DNA of 64,000 bases, from contig NC_134848.1 of assembly GCF_965363235.1 (NCBI RefSeq), forward strand, positions 63,492,681 through 63,556,680, in the 5' to 3' direction. Below are positions 1 through 10,578 of this stretch, piece after piece. The DNA comes from Mytilus galloprovincialis. Taxonomy: Eukaryota > Mollusca > Bivalvia > Mytilida > Mytilidae. A program made the translations under genes and the position numbers. How positions within the stretch are numbered: position 1 is the first letter of the stretch; every line of letters starts with the position of its first letter. Under the pieces are notes generated by a model. It did not search any database. It saw only the letters and a program-made list of their open reading frames with translations, and was not told the DNA's origin.

Positions 1-34
1 TAAAATTGCAAAAAATATGTGTGTTTAGAAGAAA

Positions 35-64
35 TTTCGTAGGGGACAAAAGTCCCCTACGAAA
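35..64. repeat. Short perfect hairpin
   Basis: Bases 35-46 (TTTCGTAGGGGA) are the reverse complement of 53-64, with a six-base loop. No gene is seen beside it. It is probably part of an interspersed repeat cut by the window edge. Confidence 0.6.
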
Positions 65-279
65 CAGTACACAAATTATGAAAATAATATCATTTTAAAG
101 AATATTTAAGATTGCACTTTTTGTTTACAAACAGGTCTATTATAGAAGTATTCAAAATAACTCTTGAAATTAAATTTTAGACAAGTTGATTTTCCATTTT
201 TTTTAGGTCTGAAATTTACGCTTTTATTGAAAAACGCCCTTATATGTTAGAAGGTGAAAGACCTGGATGCTTCATACTT

Positions 280-1145
280 TGTATATAGATGCCTCATGTA
301 ACGAAGTTTCTGTCAGTCACATGTCCAATGTCCTTGACCTCATTTTCATGGTTCAGTGACCACTTGCAATGACTTGAAAAAAAAAGTTCAGAATTTTTGT
401 AATGTTAAATTCTCTCTTATTATAAGTAATAGGATAACTATATTTGGTATGTGCGTACCTTGCAAGGTCCTCATGCCCGTCTGACAGTTTTCACTTGACC
501 TCGACCTCATTTCATGGATCAGTGAACAAGGTTAAGTTTTGGTGGTCAAGTCCATATCTCAGATACTATAAGCAATAGGGCTAGTATATTTGGTGTATGG
601 AAGGACTGTAAGGTGTACATGTCCAACTGGCAGGTGTCATCTGACCTTGACCTCATTTTAATGGTTCAGTTAACATTGTTATAGTTAATTTTTGTGTTTT
701 GGTCTGTTTTTCTCATACTTTATGCACTAAGTCTACTATATTTGTTGTATGGAATGATTGTAAGGTGTACATGTCTAGCGGGCAGATGTCAACTGACCTT
801 GACCTCATTTTCATGGTTCATTGGTCAAAGTTAAGTTTTTAAGTTTTGGTCTTTTTATCTAATATTATATGCCAAAGGTCAACTATATTTTGTGTATGGA
901 AATATATTATGATCTATATGTCAGTCCCGCAGGTTTTATTTGAACATGACCTCAATTTCACGGTTCATTGCACAGTGTTAAGTTTTTGTGTTTTGGTCTA
1001 TTTTTCTTAAACTATAAGTAATAGGTCAACTATATTTGTTGTATGGAAGCATTGTTAGCTGTACATGTCTGCCTGGCATGGTTCATCTGACCTTGACCTC
1101 ATTTTCATGGTTCATTGGTCTTTGTTTAGCTATCTTGGTTAATGT
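280..1145. repeat. Tandem array of a ~147-bp unit, about six diverged copies
   Basis: The phrase GACCTCATTTTCATGGTTCA or a close variant recurs at about 336, 503, 649, 801, 948 and 1095, that is every 146-152 bases after the first, looser step. Between the copies, other phrases (CAACTATATTTGTTGTATGG, GTACATGTC) recur at the same spacing. The copies differ by many substitutions and small indels, so this is an old satellite-like array with no reading frame. Confidence 0.8.
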
Positions 1146-3054
1146 TAAGTTGATGTGACAGTTGTAAAAAATTAATAAAGCTTTATACTTAGGACTATCA
1201 ACATAATATCAATGATTAGTAAAGAAGGCGAGACATTTCAGTGTGTGCACTCTTGTTACAAATAAATCCCTGAAATCATGCTATTTTGGTCGGCAATATC
1301 TTTGTTGTGAATATTGATAAAAGGTGAAGTGGAGTATATGTATGAAACAGCCAAGAAACAGCATAAATAAGTAGACGACATGTAGAGGTCAACATAAGGT
1401 CATCAAATGTAAAAAGAACATGCTCTAGTTGTTACTGCATTAAATCATAAAGATTAACCATCAATGCAAAAATATCTTAAAGAACAAAGACAGACTGTAA
1501 ATTAATAAAATATTGAATGCATTTATTATTGCTTTATTTGAGAAAGGGACAAAAATGTGAGAACATTTATTTTGATTTAAGGAAAATCTGCATACAGATA
1601 TATGTATCAGATATCAGACTGCAAGTTCTTATAATTGTGATACTCACCCAGTTATTTGCATTAGTAAAAACTTCCAATAACTTTTGCATTTACAGTATAT
1701 TTAGATATACTGTAAGTTCAGACATTTGGGTGTGCATTTATTTTAGCCATTGATTATGTTAATTCAATTTAAAATTTCTGGACATGCTCCATGCAAATAA
1801 TGATATCAAAATTTGAAATGCAAGCTTATATTTTATGCATAAGTTTTATTTATTGAAGGAATAAATGATCACAAATATATTTGAATTAACAAACAACTGA
1901 AGAGGTCACTTTTTATGGATGGAAAAATATTTCAGTTTGAGGCTTCTAAATGCAATCATGATATTTTGAATGGTTACTTAAAAAAATATGGAATGTTTTG
2001 CTAATTCTGCATTTTATTGATGAATAGGTTTTTTTTTGGCATCATTTCATTCCAATTCAGAAAAAAATTGAGCAGAAATCCCAAGATTCAGGCTACTTGA
2101 GTTCTGGATTTTGAATCTTTGTGTACTATTTAATGGGGAAAATTGACATCAGTGAACCTAATCCATCAGTGGTGGATCCAGGGGAGGATATGGGGTTGGA
2201 ATCCTCCCCCATTTTTTTATATGATCAATGCTTGTCAATGGGGACATATAGTTGTTATCCCCTTTTAAAAATGACTGGAATCGCCCCTGACCATGCTTTT
2301 AATATGCAGTGTCAGACATTGAACTGATCATGAAAAGCATGATATGATGACTAGTGCTTAGGTTTGTTTGCTGAAAAGTAGTTGAGACTTTATTTTTATT
2401 CTAAACAATACATGTTGATGTAACAAAAGTTCAATATCATGCATAAATTGTTATGAAGCTATTACATTATTGTTTTGTTGGAAACAGTGAGTTGTATATA
2501 AAAAAAGACTTGTTAAATTATGTAGATGTAAAACTCTTGTTTCTGTTTTATGTTAATGACAGAATTAAATTATTTAAATCACTTTTTTTGTAGCTTCTGT
2601 TCATGAAATTGTGTTGTCTGCCTTAATGTCAATTCTCTTCAGTGTTCCAAAATATAATTATGAAAAAGTCTTTATCTATTACATCAAAGATGCAGAATAA
2701 AAATTTCTATTGATTGGTACACCAATTCCAAGATATGATAGTTAATTGAATCTTCCATGTGACATAATGTAGGCATCATTACTATCAACACATGTGAAGG
2801 GAACAGGTGAAATAGTTTGATGTTAAACTATCACAGGAAATAAAAACTTAATTATATGGTCACTCTCGCTTTTACTCATACACAAATTGAGATCATGTAC
2901 TTACGAAACATAGATGATTTCTAGCCTACCCTACATACTATTAATGATGATCCCGAAAATGCTTCAGAGTTTTATAGTTCAACCCACCATTTTTTTCTTT
3001 TAAAAAAATGTTCTGTACCTAGTCAAGAATATGGTCATTGTTAAATTATAGTTC
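1146..3054. other. Gene-free AT-rich stretch
   Basis: I see no coding exon. A GC-richer block at about 2160-2300 (GGGGAGGATATGGGG and CCTCCCCCA) looks like a fragment of a dispersed repeat. Short open frames here have no recognisable content. Confidence 0.5.
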
Positions 3055-3420
3055 GTTTCTGTGTGTTACATTTTAACGTTGTTTTTCCTTTGTGTCGTTT
3101 GTTTCCTCTTATATTTGAGTGTGAATTCACATTATTTTAAGACGTGTCACGGTACTTTTCTATCCCGAATTCATGTATTTAGTTTTGATGTTATATTTGT
3201 TATTCTTATCGGATTTTGTCTAATGCTTAGTTCGTTTCAGTGTGTGTTACATTTTAATGTTGTGTCGTCATTCTCCTCAGTTATATTTAATGCGTTTCCC
3301 TCGGTTTTGGTTTGTGACCCGGATTTGTTTTTTTCTTTCAATTTATGAGTTTTGAACATCGGTATACTACTGTTGCCTTTATTTATAGTGCATGGATATA
3401 GGCACGCCTTTATCTTTTAA
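3055..3420 (+). repeat. Interspersed repeat R1, long copy
   Basis: The 3' part (about 3290-3395), with TTTCCCTCGGTTTTGG, GACCCGGATTTG and GGTATACTACTGTTGCCTTT, is shared with copies near 6935, 18480 and 21262. The 95-residue hydrophobic open frame at 3061-3348 lies inside the repeat and is not a gene. Confidence 0.75.
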
Positions 3421-3776
3421 ATGACAAAATTAGGGCATGAAAAATTGGAGGTCTTTTTGGTGAAGGTAGATTCTAGAAATAGTCGATTGATTTATTTTCA
3501 ATGCAATTTTCAGCACCATGCATGGTCTATATCGTATCAGTTAGTATTTATTTGGTGTAGGACGCAACAGTGAAGGTAGAGTGAACCACTTACTTTAGGC
3601 ATGAAAACAAGCAATCTTAGTCAATTAAGATCGGAGTCCGAAACCATCTACCTCTTGTGGAGTTCAAACTCATTATTTCTGTGTTGACAGACTTAAGATA
3701 GCTGTATATGAACTACTTGCACCACTCAGCAAACAAGGATCACTAGATTTTTGAAAGATGTCTACCAACTATGATG

Positions 3777-4032
3777 CATACCTGCCAACTTTTCAAAATG
3801 TCCATAGGGATTTTACGTGCAAGATGGATCTTATAGTCCTACAAAACCTTCAAGGGGGCCTTCAAATATATTTTAATGTTGTTTTTTGTCTTCTTTGTAC
3901 TTTTACAAGCCTATAGCCATTGTAAAATTAATTGTTTTGTTAAAATGGTGGACAAAATTGCCCTTTCAAAATTTCCATTTGCGAGCCTCCATTGGGGAAA
4001 GCATCCGCAATTAGTGAGAGTTGGCAAGTATG
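3777..4032. mobile_element. MITE-like element with terminal inverted repeats
   Basis: The left end CATACCTGCCAACTTTT is matched in inverted orientation by the right end (GAGAGTTGGCAAGTATG). The ends are 256 bases apart and enclose no transposase. Direct repeats next to the ends were not clear. Confidence 0.55.
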
Positions 4033-4079
4033 ATGACGTCAAATATATCTTGGTATATTAAACATAACGCTATTACATA

Positions 4080-4662
4080 ACTTTCTACTATAGACAATAG
4101 GATGAATATGTCAATAACTGCAGTTCATTTTATGATCTTCACAAATAAATGAAATTATTGTATAGTAACTGAAATATGATAACCAATCACAACCACTAGA
4201 CTACAGGTGTCTGACCTCAGACATTCTCATTAAAAAAAGAGACAGGAATAACCTAAGGAACACACCATTATTAGAAATTACAAGTAGTAGTAAAAATCAT
4301 TAGGCAGGTACTAGGCACAAACACAGTACCAATCAAATAGTGGCAGTTTATGAAAAGTATTTCAAGGCTCTATTTCAATCTATAAATATTTTTTTTACCC
4401 AGACTGCGGTGTGTTTGACTTCAGTCTAAAATTTAAATTTTTTTTACGAAAGGTCAGTTTTTTCTGGCTTCTACAAATCAAAACTGTCCACCAAGATATA
4501 ACATCGTCCTAAGAGTTTTTAATACCAACATTCGATCAATACTCAAATATCAATCATTACACCTGTAATAATAAAAAATAAAAATAAAATAAAAATAATA
4601 AATTTTGTGTAGACACAGTTGCCATGCAAAGTACATTCCTACCAGACTGTGTGTAAATAAAA
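4080..4662 (+). repeat. Repeat R7, copy 1
   Basis: It matches 37860-38440 over about 550 bases in the same orientation. Both share phrases such as ATTAGGCAGGTACTAGGCA / ACCAGGCAGATACTAGGCA and GAAAAGTATTTCAA, in the same order. It contains an A-rich stretch at about 4570-4605. No coding content is seen. Confidence 0.7.
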
Positions 4663-5329
4663 CAAAAAAGGAATATCTATAGAATATCAAAATTTTAGGT
4701 TATTAATTATTTCAATTAAAGAAAAAGAGCATGAATGTTCATTAGGGTTGCCTCTTACCCATTATTTCTTACAATTAAGGCTTTTACAAGAAGTAATTGG
4801 CACAACTGAATCTGATCACGGGACGCAGTGGCTGATTTTCTAAATAGTCAAACTAAATATTTATTCTTGTATGGGACAATAAAACAAATCAAATGAAAGT
4901 TTGGGGGAACCCCACCGTCACCCCACCTCCTGTTTGAGAAATTAAAAATGGTCAAGATCCCCACCCCTAAACAATATATTCATATGGGAAAATATAACGA
5001 ATCAAATGAAATATAGGGGGAGTCCCTGGGGGTCATTTACATTTACTATGGGCAGGTCAGTTAGACCTCACCTTTGATACCTGTAGTAGTAAACATTTGT
5101 AACATTTTTGTCTCATAACTTTTGTACTGTAGAACCCAAACTCATTGTTCCTTCCAAGGAAGCAAGTCCATTCATAATTTGCCTTAATAATCAATTCATT
5201 AAATAAACACAAATGAACAATATACGAATGTTTTATGTGTGTTCTTTCAAATCTTAAAAAAAAAATTGAAGCAACACTGCCATAGTTTTCATAATTACGT
5301 TTGCCTTGGTGTTTGGTTAACTGCCTACA
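4663..5329. other. Gene-free stretch with G-rich repeat debris
   Basis: Two related fragments near 4870-4930 and 4985-5040 share CAAATCAAATGAAA and GGGGGA(A/G), so they look like a local duplication of a dispersed repeat. No exon is recognised. Confidence 0.4.
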
Positions 5330-5456
5330 GCGCTTACAGTGCTTTGATTTTTAAGATGAAACAGACTGTACGTTGACCTATAATGTTTTACTTTTACAAA
5401 TTGTGACTCGGATGGATAGTTGTCTCATTGGCACGCATACCGCATCTTATATATCT
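5330..5456 (-). repeat. Fragment of repeat R3
   Basis: GGATAGTTGTCTCATTGGCA and the following GCATACCGCATCTTATAT are the reverse complement of the head of the R3 copy at 60535. A similar fragment lies at 13445-13560. Confidence 0.6.
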
Positions 5457-5980
5457 ATAAAGAATAGGCAAAAATATAATTAAGAATGATAAAATAGAAA
5501 TAGATAATGATGTACGTGGTGCTCAAATTTAGAAAATTGAAAAAAATGACTTTATAAATTTGATTAACCTGTATTATCCCATTTGCATATTTAACAAAAT
5601 ACAATATGTTTCGACTAAATTGAAAAAATATTCTTAGCAACATGTCCCTTTGTTGATTGGTTCCAAGAAAAATTTACAAAAATGTTAAATGAGTTGTTTT
5701 TACTTATTTTATCTAAACCACTGAATAGTGTTACGGTTATCAGTTATAAATATAAAATGATATATAAAAATTTGATTATTTCAAAAGCAAATAAAACCAG
5801 TTTATGTCATTGCATTGGATTGTATTCATTAGTGGTAGATTCCATTGTTTCCTTTCTTATTGAAATCTGAAATGGATGGTATTCTTTTGGAAACAAATAC
5901 TCAGGGTAACAAGGCTGTTGGAAATAACCACTATCTGACATTATCGTTTTTTGTGCATTATTCCTTTGATCTTTTTTTGT

Positions 5981-6206
5981 GATAATTTTTCATATCATGC
6001 TACTCGCTTGAGATGGAAAATTATCGCTAGAAACTAAGGAGGTTCTTGGCGTTGCTAATGTAATTGACATGAAATTGAAAACGTCGTCATTGGTAAAATA
6101 GCGACACACAGATTATCATTGGTCATCTCAACTCGATTGCTTTTCTCGCTTTCGCCGTACCGGCTCAAGCGAGAAAATCAATCTCGTTGAGATGATCAAC
6201 GATAAT
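5981..6206. repeat. Two adjacent hairpins inside the insertion in the dead C1q copy
   Basis: Hairpin one pairs 5981-5997 with 6009-6025 (about 14 of 17 positions). Hairpin two pairs 6112-6151 with 6167-6206, 40-base arms with few mismatches and a 15-base loop (TCGCCGTACCGGCTC). Both carry GATAAT-type ends, which suggests related foldback units. Confidence 0.75.
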
Positions 6207-6349
6207 ATAAAATTATCTGAATTCTATGAAGCGAAAAAAAATTATCCTCTCACTGACCTCCAACATCAGTTGGAACAGATGCAACTGGCTTCAGATAAAA
6301 CATTCTGTATTACTGAAAATCCAGGCCAAGCAGAAATTTCCCGCTTTTG

Positions 6350-6665
6350 AGAACATCCCTTCATGCGTAGTAATCAGTACTTCGGTGTTGACATGAATAT
6401 CATTTATCTGGTCATTTTTATAAATTTCCTGTTTACAAAACTTACAATTTTTCGAAAAACGAAGGATTTTCTTCTCCAAGGCATTAATTATCTTAGCCGC
6501 ATTTGGTACGACTTTTTGTAATTTTGGATCCTCAATGCTCTTCAACTTTGCACTTGTTTGGCTTTATAACTATTTTGATCTGAACGTCACTGATGAGTCT
6601 TATGTAGAAAAAACGCGCGTCTGGGGTATTAAATTGTAATCTTGGTAACTTTGATAAATATTAAT
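6350..6665 (-). repeat. Repeat R2 inserted in the dead C1q copy
   Basis: It is the reverse complement of the R2 copies at 13665 and 62690, with the same order of phrases: GACGCTCAGATC type, AAAGTTGAAGAGCATTGAGG and GTCAACACCGAAGT. Confidence 0.85.
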
Positions 6666-6889
6666 GGATAAAGGGTAAAATAGACACAAAAGAAATTGAA
6701 CTACTGCAGGAATAGTACCACGAAGAAGAAAACAAAATAATACAAAACTGGTAGAAAATTTGGATAACTTACAAATGGACGAGCCATAAAATCAGGTTTA
6801 ACGTACCTTTTATTTTACAATGTCCTGTACCAAGTCAAAATGTGGAAGTTGTTGTCAGATAGTCTGTTTCTATGTATGATGGCGTTTGT

Positions 6890-7045
6890 TTTGGTAGCGG
6901 TGTTGCTGTTTCTGTTGTTCCGTTGTTTTCCACTTATAGTTGATGCTTTCCCTCGGTTTGGGTTTGTGACTCGGATTTGTTTTCGCTTAATCGATTTATG
7001 ACTATTGAACAGCGGTATACTATTGGTGCCTTTGATTACAAGAAA
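6890..7045 (+). repeat. Repeat R1, 3' part
   Basis: CTTTCCCTCGGTTTGGGTTT, CGATTTATGACTATTGAACA and GCGGTATACTATTG match the other R1 copies. It splits the coiled-coil remnant of the dead C1q copy. Confidence 0.75.
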
Positions 7046-7220
7046 AGTACAAACAGTTATAGCTGGGAATCGAAACTCGCAAACGTTGAAATGCTAGCTC
7101 AACTCAAAGTTGTTCAAAAATTTAAGGATATAAGTGCATTGCAACTGGAACTATACAAGCTAGATAATCTTTTCAGTATTTCCTTTGTCAACGACAATAA
7201 TTGATCTTACAGTCACAGTT

Positions 7221-8244
7221 TGAGTCAAACGAAGTGACAATTAAAACAAATTCATGCTGCCGAGTATGAAAATACATATTAATAGTGGTTAAATCTACAT
7301 ATTACATTATAATGTACTTATAAATGCGGATGTACGCCAAATATATGTTTAGATAAACAGAAACTTCCCCACTCTTTCTAGCAATGTGATATACCAGATT
7401 TGTGATTTCCATCATTGACTGACATTTGTACTTTTGAGTCTTGTTATAAAGAAACAACAGCACTGTCAACCGTTCAACATATTACTGCAGTTTACAAAAA
7501 GGACACTGGATGTGATTTCCAAATTTACAGCTATCTACCAGATATCAAATGACGTACAAGTAGGAAAACATGAGTCTTCCGCGCGATCATCAATATGTAT
7601 CAAAAGCTATATAGGTCCGACATGACAAATGAACAGTAAATCAAACGAGGCCTGATTTATGTACAAAACGAGAAGGTGTAATATTAGCCTTATTAGCCTT
7701 TGTTAAATGGTGCAGAATTTATCTGTATTTAAAAATAAATAAATACTTGGCATGATTTAAGTTTTACAAATACAATACAACACAAACAGACAGTATAAAG
7801 GTAAATAGAAAAAAACTACGAAAACATTAAAAAAGACAAACAAAATTTTTCAAAATACTATACTTCACAAAAACAACGATTTAGTAAAAAGAATACTGAA
7901 CAAGATAACTCTTGCATAGCTTGGTCATTAGTGCCATTCCTTGAACATGTGGCTATCAAATGATGCATTTACTGAAATAAGTGCAAATGATCGGCATGAT
8001 AGGATAATATCTTTAGTGGATTCAAGATTTAGTTATTGCATACACGAGCAAATAAGTTTAACTGCCATATATAAAAGTGTTTCAACTATGCATAACAAAT
8101 TAACAGGTGGGTTAATCTAAAAATACTGTTTGATAATCTTAATGATAAACTTCATTTTTGATATTACTGATATGGTATATAATTTTTTTAAGTATGGAAA
8201 ATTGTATGTATAATACTAACAAAAACTAACAGCTGTCTAAATAT
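7221..8244. other. Gene-free stretch with a possible C1q exon remnant
   Basis: About 7500-7620 shows local similarity to the type b C1q exon: ACCAGATATCAAATGA beside the TCAGATTTCCGTGA region, and GATCATCAATATGTATCAAA beside AATCATCTTGTCTCAAA. The frame is not preserved. The rest is AT-rich without recognisable content. Confidence 0.3.
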
Positions 8245-9839
8245 CACTACAAACCATTAAAGTCTGAAATGGCCTATATTTGTTCTCGACTGTACTGATT
8301 TTTACTCGACCAGTCTGAATTGGTCTGACTTTTACTTGACATTACTCGACCCCAGTCTGAACCGTACTTGACTGTACTGAATCGTACTTGACCCTTATAT
8401 TTGCCGTTGAAAATAGTCTGAACTATTACTCGACCAGTCTGAAACAGTCTGAACCCATTCTCGACATGTACTCGACCTATTTTTCCAGTCTAAACCATAC
8501 TTAACCAAAGGTCTGAACAATACTCGACCAGTCTGAACCATACTAGACCAAAAAAACTCTACTTTTTTAACTGTTAAAATAAATTACTTTTTAACTGACA
8601 TATATAACAACAGCCAACAAAATTTATAAAAAATTTAACCTTATAAAAGAAATATATCTCGAATTATATTTAGGATAAAAAAAAATATTATATATAAGTT
8701 TTATCAAAAAGGGATAAAATTAAATAAATAAATAAAATTGTTTTTCTGATTAGTGGTGAAATATAAAGTATAACCTCTGCTTGGGGGCAAACTCATAAAT
8801 AAGATCACACCTGGTCAGAGGTATTATATTCTAAATAACATTGATTCAAAATTGCAACATCCTGTTTAAATTAAATAACAAGGCCTTTCGAATATGCATG
8901 TATGTACTAGATAAGTAATACACGAATTTAAGAAAATAGGGCTTTCTTTTTACCTGTAAAACACACATGTACTGAGGTAATTAGAATATATTAAAGTGCT
9001 TTATGTATGCCATGTTAATTTGACAAAAAAATACTTAAATTAATTGAAATTTTTTTTACTGTTACTTTGGAAAACATTTCCTTTTTTAAAAAGGTTATCA
9101 AGGATTGCTATGGAAATTATATTATCATGATTATATTAAATTATTGGTTTAATAAAACAAAACAATTAAGCTCTCATTTTTTTTAAATTTATTAAGTTGT
9201 TTTATATACTATTTTATATATATCTTAATATAAAAAACATTCACTGCATTATTACCTGAACTCAACTGACACCATAAATCTATACTAGGCTTAAGTTAAT
9301 GGTGAAAATAATCCATAAAATACTTATGAAATATTCATAACATTTTGAATAATATTGAAAATATGAGTCACAATTAATTTTTTTAGATTATTTGATCAGC
9401 TTGTTTTATTTATATTTTAAAAGTTGATATATATTATTATGTAAGTGTTGATTAATATTGAGTTGAAGTTATATTATGATTGATTATTGTGAAATTTTAA
9501 TTTCAATACTGTATTGAATACATTTTTAATTTCAAGTTGTTCAAATTTCATTTTTATTAAAAAAAATCCTAAATTGATAAAATTCAGTTGATAGATACAA
9601 AGAATAGGTCTAGGTTGATTAAGACTTGGTCGAGTATGGTTCAGACTGGGTCGAGTACGGTTCAGACTCGTATAAAATGGTTAAGTACTGGTCAAGTACA
9701 CATTCAGACTGTTAAGTATGGTTCAGACTACAGTCGAGTATTATCAAGTAAATCTCAGACGAATTAAGACTGGTCGAGTAAAAATCAGTACGGTCGAGTA
9801 CAGATATAGGCCATTTCAGACTTTTAATGGTTTGTAGTG
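8245..9839. mobile_element. Non-autonomous CACTA (EnSpm-type) DNA transposon
   Basis: The element starts CACTACAAACCATTAAAGTC and ends with the inverse, GACTTTTAATGGTTTGTAGTG. Inverted similarity extends beyond 100 bases into each end. It is flanked by TAT on both sides, a three-base target duplication as expected for CACTA elements. Both subterminal regions (8280-8560 and 9600-9810) are packed with variants of ACTCGACCAGTCTGAACC, in opposite orientations at the two ends; such subterminal repeats are typical of this superfamily. The interior is AT-rich and has no transposase, so it would depend on an enzyme made elsewhere. Terminal identity is imperfect, so it is not a brand-new insertion. 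Confidence 0.85.
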
Positions 9840-10396
9840 TATGTTATTTATGTTAACGAGGCCGGGATAAGGTACCGGTACTTAATGTTTTTCAACTAAC
9901 AAATGTACAGATTTCAATAAAATATGATAAAATAAAAAAAAAAAAAGAAAATACTGATGCCTAAAATACATTAACAAACATTACTTACATAAAAACACTG
10001 CACATAAAGGTAAATGATTTTTTTGCAGACATATTTATAAATTTAGAATGTATTTGTCAAGATACAAAACATAACTTTAGTAAATATGCTATATATTCAA
10101 ACGGCATGGAGAATGTTTAACACATAACTTGTACTTGAAAATACAGTAGGTATGGCTAACGAGTAATAAAAGTGTAATTCAGGTGTCACTCCGGGTATTT
10201 AATTTGACAGCTGAATCACTAAATGTCTTCGTCTTCTGGTCAGGGAGTGTGCAAGAATTAAACAAAATAAAATGTAAATTATAACAAAATGTTGTCAGAC
10301 AAGATAAAATTCCTTTGTAGGTTAAATAATTAAATGATTTTGGTATTTTCGTCCCGGGTAAGATCTTTTTATTTACCTTATAGATATTATTTGTTA
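9840..10396. other. Upstream region of C1q locus 1
   Basis: No exon is seen. An antisense open frame at 10179-10403 has a counterpart at the matching place upstream of the 16.4 kb gene, but this follows from promoter duplication and I do not call it a gene. From about 10280 onward, weak similarity to 16030-16130 begins. Confidence 0.4.
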
Positions 10397-10505
10397 GCAA
10401 CAAGTAACAAATAATGATTTGTGTTTGTTAAAGACAAATACATTTTATTCTAAAAAGAAAACACTGCGCAAAATTGAACTAATTTTATCGTGGTAAATAA
10501 AATAG
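10397..10505 (+). promoter_or_regulatory. Putative promoter of C1q locus 1, duplicated with gene 2
   Basis: GCAACAAGTAACAAATAATG at 10397 and the following TTTGTTAAAGACAAATACAT match 16135-16195 upstream of the 16.4 kb gene. Downstream, TTTTATCGTGGTAAATAAAA provides a TATA-like TAAATA at 10494. The spacing from the GCAACAAG block to TAAATA is 97 bases in both genes. The ATG follows 85 bases after TAAATA. That it drives transcription is inference. Confidence 0.5.
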
Positions 10506-10578
10506 AGATTTTGATTCAGGTATTTTTTGCTTGCTATGTAAGGTCAGGAAGGATAATTATTTATTTTTATTGAACACT

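Larger units (their letters stand above)
5874..7220 (+). pseudogene. Dead fifth C1q-family locus (type A coiled-coil exon, broken by insertions)
   Basis: Pieces of the type A first exon survive in order. At 5880-5945 the translation reads ILLETNTQ followed by HYLTLS, matching FLLETNTQ and QYLTIS of the 16.4 kb gene. At 6212-6345 it reads KLSEFYEAKK and later LASDKT, matching ISEFYEAKN and ADSDKT. At about 6690-6780 a weak match to the ELQQL segment is interrupted by stops, and at 7060-7180 SKLANVEMLAQLKVVQKF resembles AKLGKEVKTLQQLKNVQQL. The pieces are split by a hairpin-bearing insert (5950-6206), an R2 copy (6350-6665) and an R1 copy (about 6890-7045). No signal peptide and no continuous frame remain. 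A fragment at 7500-7620 may be a remnant of its C1q exon, but that match is weak. Confidence 0.7.
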
